A stretch of 64,000 nt of DNA from UBA7985 sp002690455 (GCA_965662775.1 CBFIIW010000004.1:62001-126000); one strand, 5' to 3'. Positions 1 through 9,208 are shown, counted from the stretch's first letter. Program-made: numbers and translations. Notes: generated by a model from the sequence alone, not told the origin.

Positions 1-2
1 GA

Positions 3-1301
3 CTGATGAAGGGCGATCTCAGCGAAACCTTTGATAAAGGCGGGCACAGCGTGACGCGCGCCCTGAACGTTGACCGGGACTACACCACACCTCTGGGCGG
101 TAGCCTGCGGCTGAAGGGCAGAGCCCTGATGCTCGTGCGCAACGTCGGGCACCTGATGTCCAACCCTGCCATCCACGACGCTCAGGGACGGGAAATTCAG
201 GAAGGCATTCTCGATGCCATGGTAACGGCAGCCTGTGCGATGCACGACCTCCAGCGCGAGGGTGGGAATTCGCTCCGGGGCTCCATCTACGTGGTTAAGC
301 CCAAGATGCACGGACCCGAAGAGGTCGCCTTTGCCGACGCACTCTTTGGTCAGGTCGAAGATGCGTTGGGTCTGCCTCGATATACGATAAAGATGGGGAT
401 TATGGACGAGGAACGTCGTACGACGGTCAACCTGCGCGCCTGCATCCGCGCGGCACAGGATCGGGTCGCATTTATCAATACTGGGTTCCTCGACCGCACC
501 GGCGACGAAATGCACACGGCGATGGAAGCCGGTCCAATGATCCGGAAGGCCGAGATGAAGAGTGCGGGCTGGCTGGCCGCTTATGAGGACTGGAATGTCG
601 ATACCGGGCTCGCGTGCGGGCTGCGTGGACGGGCACAAATCGGAAAGGGCATGTGGGCCATGCCGGACCTGATGTCCGCGATGTTAGAGCAGAAGATTAT
701 CCACCCCCGTTCCGGCGCCAACACGGCGTGGGTCCCCTCGCCAACCGCGGCAACGCTTCACGCCCTGCACTACCACGAAGTTTCCGTGGCCGAGCGACAG
801 GATGCGCTCATCGATGGCGGTGCGCGGGCCAGCCTGCAGGAGATCCTCCGCATCCCTGTGGCCGAAGGTCAGAACTGGTCACCCGAGGATATCCAGAACG
901 AGTTGGACAATAATGCTCAGGGCATCCTCGGCTACGTCGTTCGCTGGGTGGATCAGGGCGTGGGCTGTTCCAAAGTGCCGGACATCAATGATGTCGGTCT
1001 GATGGAAGACCGGGCCACGTGTCGGATCTCATCTCAGCATATGGCAAATTGGCTCCACCATGGTATCGCCACTGAAGCCGAGGTCGTGGCGTCGCTGAAG
1101 AAGATGGCGGCCGTGGTCGACGGTCAAAACGCTCATGACCCGCAGTATCGGGCAATGGCACCCAACTTTGACACTTCGATTGCCTTCCAGGCCGCCTGCG
1201 ATCTGGTGCTGAGGGGCCGGGAACAGCCATCCGGCTATACTGAACCCGTTTTGCACGCACGGCGACTTGAACTGAAAGCCAGCGAGCGGGCGAAGGCCTG
1301 A
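3..1301 (+). CDS. glcB: Malate synthase G, C-terminal part (5' end outside window)
   Basis: The reading frame is open at the left edge, so the gene starts upstream; about 432 of the usual roughly 720 residues are present. Malate synthase G condenses glyoxylate with acetyl-CoA to malate, the second step of the glyoxylate shunt, in the cytosol. Seen: the LMLVRNVGHLM block, the GIMDEERRTTVNL block of the TIM barrel active site, and the MEDRATCRISSQHMANWL block that carries the general-base aspartate of the family. The C-terminal helical plug follows and the protein ends in a lysine/arginine-rich tail, so the 3' end looks intact. It converges on rlmI with 81 bp between them. Isocitrate lyase is not in the window. 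The family assignment is firm. Confidence 0.95.
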   Translation: MMKGDLSETFDKGGHSVTRALNVDRDYTTPLGGSLRLKGRALMLVRNVGHLMSNPAIHDAQGREIQEGILDAMVTAACAMHDLQREGGNSLRGSIYVVKPKMHGPEEVAFADALFGQVEDALGLPRYTIKMGIMDEERRTTVNLRACIRAAQDRVAFINTGFLDRTGDEMHTAMEAGPMIRKAEMKSAGWLAAYEDWNVDTGLACGLRGRAQIGKGMWAMPDLMSAMLEQKIIHPRSGANTAWVPSPTAATLHALHYHEVSVAERQDALIDGGARASLQEILRIPVAEGQNWSPEDIQNELDNNAQGILGYVVRWVDQGVGCSKVPDINDVGLMEDRATCRISSQHMANWLHHGIATEAEVVASLKKMAAVVDGQNAHDPQYRAMAPNFDTSIAFQAACDLVLRGREQPSGYTEPVLHARRLELKASERAKA

Positions 1302-1382
1302 ACGGCGAAAGTGACGCGACTGTGCAATATGCTTATTGGGTGTACCTGGGGAGCGCGCAATAAACCGCTGCCAAGTCCGAAA

Positions 1383-2594
1383 TTACTCAACCATCAACGC
1401 AAGGCCCTTAAGGTAGGCACCCTCACTAAATCCCAGGTCAGCCACATGATCAGCGGCAGCTGACAGCCGCCTGAACACCCGGCCCCGCCGCTGGTTATCG
1501 GCCAGCGCAAGCGTCACCGATCTCTGGAACGCCTCGGGCGATACCGCCCCCGAGCACGAAAAGGTCAGCAGTATGCCCCCTGCCTCCAGCAACGGCACAG
1601 CAGCCCGACTCAGCTTGCGATAGGCGTGCAGCGCCCTCTCCAGCCCCCCGCTGGATGCGGCAAACTTTGGCGGATCGAGGATGATGAGATCAAACCGCCG
1701 CTCCTCATCCCTGAACCCTTCGAGCGCTTTAAACACGTCACTGCACAAATGCGGAAAACGCTCATCCCCGTTTTGTCCGCTCAACCCGTTCAGGGCGTAG
1801 TTCGCTGCCGACAGGTCCAGCGCTGGCTGCGAACTGTCCACCGAGACAACCTCCTTCGCCCCACCCAACGCCGCCTGCACCGAAAAACCGCCCGTATAGG
1901 AGAAGCAGTTTAGAACCCGTAGTCCACCTGCCAATGCACGCACCAATGCCCGGTTCTCTGCCTGATCGAGGTAGAACCCCGTCTTGTGTCCACGCTCGAT
2001 ATCTACGCTGAAACGGGCACCAAATTCCTCGATTTCAACCGACAGTCCACCGTCTGTTTTGCCCTGGACCCAGCCCACACGCTTGCTGAGCCCTTCCTTG
2101 CCCCGGCTGTCGCTGTCCGAACGCTCGTAAATGGCCCGTGGTCTAACCGCCACCTCCAGCGCTTCGAGGATGGTCTCCCGCCAGTACTCCATTGGTGCGC
2201 TGTTAATTTGTGCGACCAAGACATCGGCAAAACGATCGACCACCAACCCTGGCAACCGATCACCCTCGGCGTTAATCAGCCGACAACCACCTGCAGCATC
2301 CAACCGGCCCAACCGACCACGCAAATCCACCGCAGCGCGGATGCGGCGTTGAAAAAAGCTGGCGTCAACCTCCTCAGCCGGGTCAAGGGTCCACACGCGT
2401 GCCCGGATCTGGCTCTTGGGTGAGTAGCCTGCTCGGCCGATCCAGCGACCGTCATAGCTGACAACGTCCGCTGTCCACCCTGGCTGAGGGCTGTCCTCCA
2501 CCCGCTCGATCGCACCGGAAAAGATCCAGGGATGACCATGTCGGATATGACGTTCCTTTCCGCCCTTTAGTACGATTTTTGGGTGAAGTGGCAT
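1383..2594 (-). CDS. rlmI: 23S rRNA (cytosine-C5) methyltransferase, RlmI family
   Basis: 403 residues. It probably methylates C5 of a cytosine in 23S rRNA (C1962 in E. coli) using S-adenosylmethionine. Seen: an N-terminal PUA-like RNA-binding domain (about 1-75, with HIRHGHPWIFSGAI), a middle RlmI domain, then a Rossmann methyltransferase with the SAM loop VLNCFSYTGGFS, motif IV DPPKF at 307-311, and the TFSCS motif with the likely catalytic Cys347. Length matches the family. The ATG at 2594 is the only start that gives the full PUA domain. It is divergent from ptrB across 75 bp that must hold both promoters. RlmI and the related RlmK-type enzymes are hard to separate by eye, so exact target specificity is inferred. 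Confidence 0.9.
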   Translation of the reverse strand: MPLHPKIVLKGGKERHIRHGHPWIFSGAIERVEDSPQPGWTADVVSYDGRWIGRAGYSPKSQIRARVWTLDPAEEVDASFFQRRIRAAVDLRGRLGRLDAAGGCRLINAEGDRLPGLVVDRFADVLVAQINSAPMEYWRETILEALEVAVRPRAIYERSDSDSRGKEGLSKRVGWVQGKTDGGLSVEIEEFGARFSVDIERGHKTGFYLDQAENRALVRALAGGLRVLNCFSYTGGFSVQAALGGAKEVVSVDSSQPALDLSAANYALNGLSGQNGDERFPHLCSDVFKALEGFRDEERRFDLIILDPPKFAASSGGLERALHAYRKLSRAAVPLLEAGGILLTFSCSGAVSPEAFQRSVTLALADNQRRGRVFRRLSAAADHVADLGFSEGAYLKGLALMVE

Positions 2595-2669
2595 GACCGG
2601 TCTCTTATCAATGAATGCATCTGACCCTATGTAACCCGGAACCCCGATTCAAAGGAGCCAAGGCCCTGC

Positions 2670-4775
2670 ATGTTTGACCTCAGCAAAGCCCCTATACCAC
2701 CCCGGGCCAAAAAGCGGCCGGTTTCGACGACCCATCATGGTATTACAAAAACCGACGATTTTGCGTGGTTGCGTGTGAACAACTGGGCGGAGGTCATGGC
2801 CGACCCTAGCCTGCTGGCTGAGGATGTCAGTGCCTATCTTGAGGCCGAAAACGCATACTCAGCTGCCGTACTGGAACCGACCAGAAACTTGCAGGATGCG
2901 TTATTCACCGAGTTCAGGGGCCGTATCAAAGAAGACGACCAGTCACCGCCAGTCAAAGACGGTCCCTTCGCTTACTATGTGCGTTTTCGCACAGGCGGCC
3001 AGTACGCCATCCACTGTCGAAAGAACCGCGATGATGCGGGCGAGACCTCCGAGCAGGTAATCTTTGACGGCGATCAGGAAGCCAAAGGCCATGACTATTT
3101 CCGCATGGTCGGCGCGACCGTCAGTGACGATCACCAGTTGATGGCATGGGGGCTGGATACCACGGGCTCAGAGTTCTACAGCTTACGGATCCGCGACCTG
3201 CAAACCGGTAGAGACCTGCCCGACCAAATCGAGCGCACGGCCGGTGGTGCGGTCTGGGCTCCGGACGGACTTTCGCTGTTTTACACTTGGCAGGACGACA
3301 ACCATCGGCCGTGTAAAGTCTTCCGGCATGTTCTGGGTACCGACCAGAGCCAGGACCAGTTGATTTACGAAGAGTCTGACCCTGGCTTCTTTGTTGGTGT
3401 CTCCGGCTCGGCCGATGATCGCTTTCTCCTGATCAGTGCCAACGACCACCAGACCACAGAAGTTTGGATCGCGGACTTGCAAACACCCCAGTTCGCCCTG
3501 AAGTGCGTGGCCATCCGTGAAACCGGCCACGAATACGACCTCGAGCGCGCGGGGGCGCACTGGTTCATTCGAACGAATCAGAATGGAGCGGTCGATTTTC
3601 AAATCATGCGAGCTGAAATCGGCCGAGAAGGGCGAGACCACTGGCAGATATGGCAATCTCATGTGCCGGGTCGGCTGATCCGGGGCCTGGACGGCTACAG
3701 CGGTTTTCTTACCATCTTACAGGCGGAGCGCGCCCTCCCCTCCATCGTGATCCACGACCTCCTGAACCAGACCAGCCACAGCATTAACTTCGACGAAGAT
3801 GCCTATGCATTGGGGCTGCAGGGTTCAGCCGAGTGGGACACGGACCAGACCCGATTTAGCTACGAAAGCCCATCAACGCCGAGCCAGATTTTCGACTATG
3901 ATATGGCCCGTTCAGAACGCACCCTCATCAAGCAGCAAGAAGTGCCGAGTGGTCACAACCCCGCAGACTACGTGGTCCATCGCATCATGGCGAAAAGCCA
4001 AGACGGGACCGAAGTGCCCGTCACCGTCATGCATCATCGCACCACGCCGCTGGACAGCACAGCGCCGCTGTACATCTATGGCTACGGCTCCTACGGCATG
4101 TCCATGCCAGCGAACTTTTCCATCAAACGCCTGTCCCTGGCCGACCGAGGGCTGGTGACGGCGACCGCGCATGTCCGGGGTGGAGCCGACATGGGCTATG
4201 GTTGGTACCTGGATGGGAAGCTCGAAGGAAAAACCCATACATTTCATGATTTCATCGCGGCGCGAGATCGCTTGTGCGACCTCGGCTGGGTGGACCCTGC
4301 ACGCGTGTGCGCGGAAGGGGCATCGGCGGGTGGGATGCTCATGGGTGCCATCGCCAACATGGCGCCCGACAAATTCGCCGCCATCGTGGGGGGCGTTCCT
4401 TTCGTCGATGTGCTGACCACCATGCTTGACGCCAGCCTGCCGCTAACCCCGCCTGAATGGCCCGAATGGGGCAACCCGATCGACAGTGCCGAAGACTACG
4501 CCCGCATCGCTGGTTACTCCCCCATCGATAATGTTGAGGAAAAGGCCTACCCGGCCATCCTCGCCACCGGGGGGCTGACTGACCCACGTGTCACGTACTG
4601 GGAACCGGCCAAGTGGGTCGCTACGCTCCGGGCGCGCCGTACAGATGACGGCCTAACGCTCCTCCACATGAATATGGGCGCGGGCCATGGCGGGGCATCG
4701 GGGCGCTTCGACGGTCTGCGCGAAGATGCTCGCGACTGGGCCTTCCTGTTATGGGCCCTGGGGGTAAAATCATGA
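2670..4775 (+). CDS. ptrB: Oligopeptidase B (prolyl oligopeptidase family S9A)
   Basis: 701 residues. This cytosolic serine peptidase cleaves short peptides, typically after Arg or Lys. Seen: an N-terminal segment and a seven-bladed propeller (about 75-420) that gates the active site, then an alpha/beta hydrolase domain. The catalytic triad can be placed: Ser552 in EGASAGG, Asp638 in GLTDPRV and His673 in GAGHGG. The stretch after the serine (LMGAIANMAPDKFAAIVGGV) is typical of oligopeptidase B rather than prolyl endopeptidase. No signal peptide. AAGGAG lies upstream of the ATG. The stop overlaps the next gene's start as ATGA, so the two are probably translated together. Confidence 0.93.
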   Translation: MFDLSKAPIPPRAKKRPVSTTHHGITKTDDFAWLRVNNWAEVMADPSLLAEDVSAYLEAENAYSAAVLEPTRNLQDALFTEFRGRIKEDDQSPPVKDGPFAYYVRFRTGGQYAIHCRKNRDDAGETSEQVIFDGDQEAKGHDYFRMVGATVSDDHQLMAWGLDTTGSEFYSLRIRDLQTGRDLPDQIERTAGGAVWAPDGLSLFYTWQDDNHRPCKVFRHVLGTDQSQDQLIYEESDPGFFVGVSGSADDRFLLISANDHQTTEVWIADLQTPQFALKCVAIRETGHEYDLERAGAHWFIRTNQNGAVDFQIMRAEIGREGRDHWQIWQSHVPGRLIRGLDGYSGFLTILQAERALPSIVIHDLLNQTSHSINFDEDAYALGLQGSAEWDTDQTRFSYESPSTPSQIFDYDMARSERTLIKQQEVPSGHNPADYVVHRIMAKSQDGTEVPVTVMHHRTTPLDSTAPLYIYGYGSYGMSMPANFSIKRLSLADRGLVTATAHVRGGADMGYGWYLDGKLEGKTHTFHDFIAARDRLCDLGWVDPARVCAEGASAGGMLMGAIANMAPDKFAAIVGGVPFVDVLTTMLDASLPLTPPEWPEWGNPIDSAEDYARIAGYSPIDNVEEKAYPAILATGGLTDPRVTYWEPAKWVATLRARRTDDGLTLLHMNMGAGHGGASGRFDGLREDARDWAFLLWALGVKS

Positions 4776-5707
4776 TGCCTCAGTTCGTATGGGGCATGCA
4801 TGGCATAACGCAAAGAGCACTGCAGACGCTGGGTGCCTTTATCCTGGCCGGTGTGTCAGCCATTGCTGTGCTGACCATCGCGCCTGAGCCTGTTGCGGCT
4901 CAAACCACCGAAGAGTCAGCAACGGTCTACGCACCGCCACTGCCGGCCGATGAACGGCGTTGCTGCGGAATTTCACGCCTTTTTGTCTACCAACCAAAAC
5001 CGACGCCAGGGCAACCTTGGCCCGGCTTGCCACCCTTTCAAACCCTGCGTTACACTGGGCTTGATGGACAACCATTAGCCGCGTGGTATTGGCCGGGCAA
5101 CCGTGCAAGCGAGTCACCACTGACCGTTTTCTTTCATGGCAACGCCGGCAATTTTGAGGATTCAACCCGATATACAGCCGGCCTCATCGCCGCAGGTTAT
5201 CCAGTTTTGCTGCCAGAATACCGCGGCTATGGGGGCCTGCCTGGACAGCCAACGGAGGCGGGACTTCGCAGTGATGCACAAGCTGCCTTGAGGCTAGCCC
5301 AACAGCTTGGTTGGGCGCCCAAGCAAACCATTATCGCCGGGCACTCGCTGGGCGGTGCGCTGGCCCTGCACGCACTGCATGATCAGGGCCAGATCGCTCG
5401 CGGCGCGATCATTATGAGTACCTTTACCAGCTTGCCTGATATGGCCGGGGTCGCGCGCTGGCTGATGGCCGATCGCTTCGATAACCTCAGCCTCGCACGC
5501 CGCACGGTCACACCGGTCGTCTGGGTGCACGGGACCATGGACAGGCTGATTGCCAACAAGCATGGCCACCGCCTGTTCGCGGCTCTGCCGGAAAAGACGC
5601 CCAAGGCCTTCTTAACCATTGAAGCTGGGCACGCTGACCGGCACAGTGTTTATCAGGAGGCTATGGTCAATGCCATGGTTTGGCATCAGGCCCTTACCAA
5701 GAGGTAA
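4772..5707 (+). CDS. Secreted or membrane-anchored alpha/beta hydrolase
   Basis: 311 residues from the ATG that overlaps the ptrB stop (ATGA, 4772-4775). An in-frame ATG at 4751 would overlap ptrB further and lengthen the N-terminus ahead of the signal sequence, so 4772 is preferred; an ATG at 4793 is also possible. Residues about 7-35 form a signal peptide ending in VAA-QT, pointing to export. The rest is an alpha/beta hydrolase: oxyanion region VFFHGNAGN, nucleophile Ser192 in GHSLGG, an acidic residue in HGTMDRLI and a late histidine in EAGHADRHS. It resembles the family containing ABHD13/17-like and Bem46-like hydrolases. Substrate unknown; the name stays generic. Confidence 0.85.
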   Translation: MMPQFVWGMHGITQRALQTLGAFILAGVSAIAVLTIAPEPVAAQTTEESATVYAPPLPADERRCCGISRLFVYQPKPTPGQPWPGLPPFQTLRYTGLDGQPLAAWYWPGNRASESPLTVFFHGNAGNFEDSTRYTAGLIAAGYPVLLPEYRGYGGLPGQPTEAGLRSDAQAALRLAQQLGWAPKQTIIAGHSLGGALALHALHDQGQIARGAIIMSTFTSLPDMAGVARWLMADRFDNLSLARRTVTPVVWVHGTMDRLIANKHGHRLFAALPEKTPKAFLTIEAGHADRHSVYQEAMVNAMVWHQALTKR

Positions 5708-5755
5708 AACTTCGCGTGGTGTCAGCCCGGAGCCGGCGGTGGTGCAACCCCAACT

Positions 5756-5914
5756 CTAATTTCGATCCAGCGACAGCAGACGTGTGTAGATCAGGCTTAC
5801 CGTAAGTCCGGAGTAGATCGTCGAAACAGCGTAGACTACCGGGGTAAACACCGCCCCGATGAAACCGACGATGCTCCCAGCGACCAAGCCGGACAGAAAC
5901 AGATTGAGTAAGAA
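5756..5914 (-). pseudogene. Possible C-terminal remnant of a membrane protein
   Basis: Between the hydrolase and clpX, the minus strand carries about 50 codons of very hydrophobic sequence ending in a stop at 5756-5758. The translation includes SGLVAGSIVGFIGAVF and TPVVYAVSTIYSG and ends YTRLLSLDRN, which reads like the last membrane segment and cytoplasmic tail of an inner-membrane protein. There is no ATG or GTG start with a ribosome-binding site, the frame closes upstream, and it lies just past the clpX terminator. It may be a decayed gene, or a chance hydrophobic frame. Confidence 0.3.
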
Positions 5915-5921
5915 AAGGCAG

Positions 5922-5946
5922 AAAAAAAGGGCCGTGGAAACGGCCC
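5922..5946 (-). terminator. Intrinsic terminator of clpX
   Basis: On the minus strand GGGCCGT, loop TTCC, ACGGCCC is followed directly by seven T. The 7-bp GC-rich stem starts 51 nt after the clpX stop codon, where a clpP-clpX transcript would end. Confidence 0.85.
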
Positions 5947-5996
5947 CTGTTGACAGCGATAAAGCGCCATCACTAGTTCAATATGGCTTCAACGAA

Positions 5997-7265
5997 TCAA
6001 GCGGAAGCAGGTTCCGCATCAGTCGATGCTTCTTCGGAGTACACGAACAACGGCAGTGCACTTTTCTCGACCGCATCCTTGTTCACCACAACCTCTTCAA
6101 CACCGGTCATCCCAGGTAAGTCGTACATCGGGTCAAGAAGTATAGCTTCCATAATCGACCGCAGCCCACGCGCACCAGTTTTACGCTTTATCGCCTTTGC
6201 AGCAACGGCTTCAAGCGCGTCATCGGTGAAACTCAGCCGTACCTCTTCCATCTCGAACAAGCGCTGGTACTGCTTTACAAGGGCGTTCTTTGGCTCAGTC
6301 AAAATTTGCATAAGCGCGGCTTCATCGAGGTCTTCCAGCGTCGCGACGACCGGCATACGGCCGATAAACTCAGGGATCAGACCGTAGCGCTGCAGATCTT
6401 CAGGCTCGACATCACGCAGGATTTCGCCGGTCCGACGCTCATCGGGGCTCTGCACCGTCGCGCCGAACCCGAGTGAACTACCTTGACTACGCTGCGAGAT
6501 GATCTTTTCCAGCCCCGCAAAAGCGCCACCCGCAATGAACAGAATGTTGGTGGTATCGACCTGCAGGAACTCCTGCTGCGGATGCTTTCGCCCTCCCTGC
6601 GGTGGCACAGAAGCAACCGTACCTTCCATCAGTTTAAGCAGCGCTTGCTGTACGCCCTCGCCCGAGACATCACGGGTAATCGAGGGGTTCTCAGCCTTTC
6701 TGGTAATCTTATCGATTTCATCGATATAAACGATGCCGCGCTGCGCCTTCTCAACATTGTAATCCGCCGCCTGCAGCAGCTTCAGAACGATATTTTCTAC
6801 GTCCTCGCCCACATAACCAGCTTCAGTCAGCGTGGTTGCGTCAGCCATGGTAAAAGGCACATCGAGAATCCGTGCCAGCGTCTGCGCCAACAGCGTCTTG
6901 CCACAGCCCGTCGGGCCGATCAGTAAGATGTTGGACTTGGCCAATTCCACGTCCGCAGACTTCTGCGCGTGGTTCAGGCGCTTGTAGTGGTTGTGCACCG
7001 CAACTGACAGCACGCGCTTGGCCTGCGCCTGCCCAATCACGAAATCATCGAGAATGGCATAGATATCTGACGGGGTAGGAACACCCTCAGAGGCCTTGGC
7101 AAGACCGCCTTTGCTCTCCTCCCGGATGATGTCCATACACAGCTCAACGCACTCATCACAGATGAACACCGTTGGTCCGGCAATCAACTTGCGAACCTCA
7201 TGCTGACTCTTGCCACAGAAAGAACAGTACAGCGTGTTTTTGCTGTCGCTCATCGATGCCGACAT
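5997..7265 (-). CDS. clpX: ClpX, ATPase/unfoldase subunit of ClpXP protease
   Basis: 422 residues. AAA+ unfoldase that recognises tagged or specific substrates, unfolds them and threads them into ClpP. Seen: an N-terminal zinc-binding domain with Cys14, Cys17, Cys36 and Cys39, Walker A GPTGCGKT, Walker B in YIDEIDK, sensor and arginine-finger region QRYGLIPEFIGRMP, and the C-terminal small domain. Length is normal. The start at 7265 is followed by a second ATG four codons later, so the first residues are uncertain. It lies 92 bp downstream of clpP on the same strand, the usual order; an imperfect hairpin (about 7307-7327) lies between them. A strong terminator follows. Confidence 0.97.
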   Translation of the reverse strand: MSASMSDSKNTLYCSFCGKSQHEVRKLIAGPTVFICDECVELCMDIIREESKGGLAKASEGVPTPSDIYAILDDFVIGQAQAKRVLSVAVHNHYKRLNHAQKSADVELAKSNILLIGPTGCGKTLLAQTLARILDVPFTMADATTLTEAGYVGEDVENIVLKLLQAADYNVEKAQRGIVYIDEIDKITRKAENPSITRDVSGEGVQQALLKLMEGTVASVPPQGGRKHPQQEFLQVDTTNILFIAGGAFAGLEKIISQRSQGSSLGFGATVQSPDERRTGEILRDVEPEDLQRYGLIPEFIGRMPVVATLEDLDEAALMQILTEPKNALVKQYQRLFEMEEVRLSFTDDALEAVAAKAIKRKTGARGLRSIMEAILLDPMYDLPGMTGVEEVVVNKDAVEKSALPLFVYSEEASTDAEPASA

Positions 7266-7357
7266 TTAAAATTCCAATATTCTCAATACATGAGCAGGTT
7301 AGAAGCTAGCGTGCCTTATGGCAAGCTACCTACCGACGCAGCCACGAAATGGACAAA

Positions 7358-7957
7358 CTACGCGTCTGCCGCTGCCCGCTTGGAAACAATTTCGTCGATG
7401 AGACCAAAGGCCAGCGCTTCGTCCGGATCCATGTAATTGTCCCGGTCCATAGCCTTGTCGATCTCGGAGACCTTCTTGCCTGTGTGTTGGGCGTAGAGCT
7501 TGTTCAGCCGCTCACGGGTTTTGAGGATTTCCCGCGCGTGAATCTCGATATCTGCTGCTGTGCCCTGATAGCCCGACGAAGGCTGATGAATCATGATCTT
7601 GGAATTAGGCAGCGAGAACCGCTTACCCTTGTCCCCCGCCATCAGCAGGAACGAGCCCATCGACGCCGCCATCCCGACACAGATCGTCGAAATCGACGGC
7701 TTGATGAACATCATGGTGTCGTACATCGCCAGCCCCGCTGACACTGAACCGCCAGGGGAGTTGATGTAGATGCTGATATCCTTGTCCGGGTTCTGGCTTT
7801 CCAGAAACAGCAGTTGAGCGCAGACCGAAGCCGACATCATGTCGTTGACCACGCCAGAGACGAAAATAATCCGCTCCATCAGCATCCGGGAATAAATGTC
7901 GTAAACTTTTTCCCCGCGATTCGTTTGCTCGATCACGTAAGGAATTGGCGTGGTCAT
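7358..7957 (-). CDS. clpP: ClpP, proteolytic subunit of Clp protease
   Basis: 199 residues from the ATG at 7957. The frame stays open further upstream, but that extension is basic and low-complexity and unlike ClpP; MTTPIPYVIEQ is the normal beginning. Serine protease that forms a double heptameric ring with ClpX or ClpA. The triad is visible: Ser99 in GMAASMGS, His124 in IMIHQPS and an Asp around 171-173 (DRDNYM). The glycine-rich SPGGSVSAG strand and the handle helix EIHAREILKTRERLN are present. Upstream lies a MerR-type gene rather than the trigger factor gene (tig) that often precedes clpP. Confidence 0.96.
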   Translation of the reverse strand: MTTPIPYVIEQTNRGEKVYDIYSRMLMERIIFVSGVVNDMMSASVCAQLLFLESQNPDKDISIYINSPGGSVSAGLAMYDTMMFIKPSISTICVGMAASMGSFLLMAGDKGKRFSLPNSKIMIHQPSSGYQGTAADIEIHAREILKTRERLNKLYAQHTGKKVSEIDKAMDRDNYMDPDEALAFGLIDEIVSKRAAADA

Positions 7958-8191
7958 GGTCGTCGACTGGGCTGCGCCTGCAGTCCCGAATGGATCGCTT
8001 GGAAAGGTCACTGTCTTTACTTTCGTTTGCTGTTGCTTTCGCAGTCGCGGCTTACGGTTCGGCCGGCGCGAATGGTGTAGACGGGGAAGAGGACTGGCCA
8101 ATTTGCGTGCAAAGCGTCCAGCCTAGCATCCCAGCGCGGCTGCATCGTGTTTCGGTAGTGTGGTCTGTCCGATATGGGCGCTTTGACCACC

Positions 8192-8210
8192 ACCTGCAAC
8201 CAGGTTTTTT
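8192..8210 (+). terminator. Terminator-like hairpin on the plus strand between merR-type gene and clpP
   Basis: ACCTG, loop CAAC, CAGGT is followed by five T on the plus strand. The stem is only 5 bp. No convincing plus-strand gene ends here, so it would matter only if an unrecognised transcript runs from near 7990. Confidence 0.25.
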
Positions 8211-8231
8211 ATGCGCCAAGGTCGCGTTTGC

Positions 8232-8819
8232 TCAGCCGTCGACTGCTGTTGCTTCGTCAAACCGAGCCATGGCACCAGCGAGATTGGAATGAATGACGGC
8301 AAGTTGACCAATCACCCGCTCACGTTCTTCTCGCTGTCGGTCGACCGGGTCCTCTGAACCGGCAGGCACACTGAGCATGCCGGATAGCGGAGTCTCGGTG
8401 GCCCGAGGGGCCACGGGGGTGATAGCCTGAAACAACTCTCGGGTCTGGATCGCCTCGTCAGACAGCGCACCGGCCGCGTTCTCGTCCTCGGCTGCTTCCA
8501 ATGCAGCAGCGCGCTGGTCCTCAGCCTCAATGTCGGGCGGCAGCGTCATGTCATCGCTCGGCGCAGGTGGTGCTTCGATCCCGCCTTCACGCAGCAAACG
8601 CTGAACGCCACGGATGGTGTAGCCTTGAACGTACAGCAGGTCTCGGATGGTGGTGAGCAGCGCAAGGTCTTCGGGACGGTAGTACCGACGACGGCCACCA
8701 CGCTTGAGCGGCTGGATCTCAGGAAACTTGGTTTCCCAGAACCGTAAGACGTGCTGAGGAACATCTAACTCTTCCGAGGCTTCGCGGATGTTGCGGAACG
8801 CGTCGTTTGCCTTTGCCAT
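8232..8819 (-). CDS. MerR-family transcriptional regulator
   Basis: 195 residues. The N-terminal 75 residues form a MerR winged helix: NIREASEELDVPQHVLRFWE, then a basic wing KRGGRRRYYRPED and a helix with IRDLLYVQGYTIRGVQRLL. No metal- or drug-binding cysteines follow; the C-terminal half is acidic and alanine-rich and ends in a short coiled-coil-like helix (DRQREERERVIGQLAVIHSNL). This type of regulator usually sits directly downstream of ihfA in Alphaproteobacteria, as here (47 bp away). Its regulon is unknown to me; the family call is firm. Confidence 0.9.
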   Translation of the reverse strand: MAKANDAFRNIREASEELDVPQHVLRFWETKFPEIQPLKRGGRRRYYRPEDLALLTTIRDLLYVQGYTIRGVQRLLREGGIEAPPAPSDDMTLPPDIEAEDQRAAALEAAEDENAAGALSDEAIQTRELFQAITPVAPRATETPLSGMLSVPAGSEDPVDRQREERERVIGQLAVIHSNLAGAMARFDEATAVDG

Positions 8820-8866
8820 GATCTGTTCCTGCCCTGTCCCTACTCTGCCATAACTGAGCCGCTACC

Positions 8867-9208
8867 TTAGTCGTCGTTGGCGCCCGCTTCAATGTACGTG
8901 TCGAGCGGACCGCCCTTCCAGTCTTCAACCAGCGCCTGTTTCAACACTTGGCTGGCGCGGAAAACAAGAACACGGCGTGGTGGGATTTCATGCTCTTCTC
9001 CTGTCTTCGGGTTACGTCCAATACGCTTTGCCTTATCGCGCACTAGAAAAGTCCCGAAGGAAGCAATCTTCACCGGCTCGCCGTCAACCAGTGCATCAGA
9101 AACATGGTTCAAAATGCTTTCGACCAAATCGGCAGATTCATTTCTCGAGAGCCCGACCTTCTCGTAAAGAGCCTCGGTCAAGTCAGCACGTGTGATGGTC
9201 CTGTTCAC
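8867..9208 (-). CDS. ihfA: Integration host factor subunit alpha
   Basis: 113 residues. Nucleoid protein that bends DNA as a heterodimer with IHF beta. Seen: TRADLTEALYEKVGLSRNES, the core KIASFGTFLVRDKAKR, and the DNA-intercalating arm GRNPKTGEEHEIPPRRV with its proline. The start is GTG at 9208, supported by AAGGG seven bases upstream and by the family N-terminus (RTITRADL). The C-terminus is about 10-15 residues longer than E. coli IHF alpha and acidic. It normally follows plsX-fabH; here a LysE-type gene precedes it. The 119-bp gap upstream (9209-9327) probably holds its own promoter. Confidence 0.95.
   Translation of the reverse strand: MNRTITRADLTEALYEKVGLSRNESADLVESILNHVSDALVDGEPVKIASFGTFLVRDKAKRIGRNPKTGEEHEIPPRRVLVFRASQVLKQALVEDWKGGPLDTYIEAGANDD

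Noticed and set aside
5859..6119. Plus-strand frame of 86 residues across the clpX 3' end
   Set aside because: Antisense to clpX and its terminator, basic and low-complexity.
8102..8231. tRNA-Pro gene near the MerR-type gene
   Set aside because: No T-arm consensus, cloverleaf arms or CCA on either strand.
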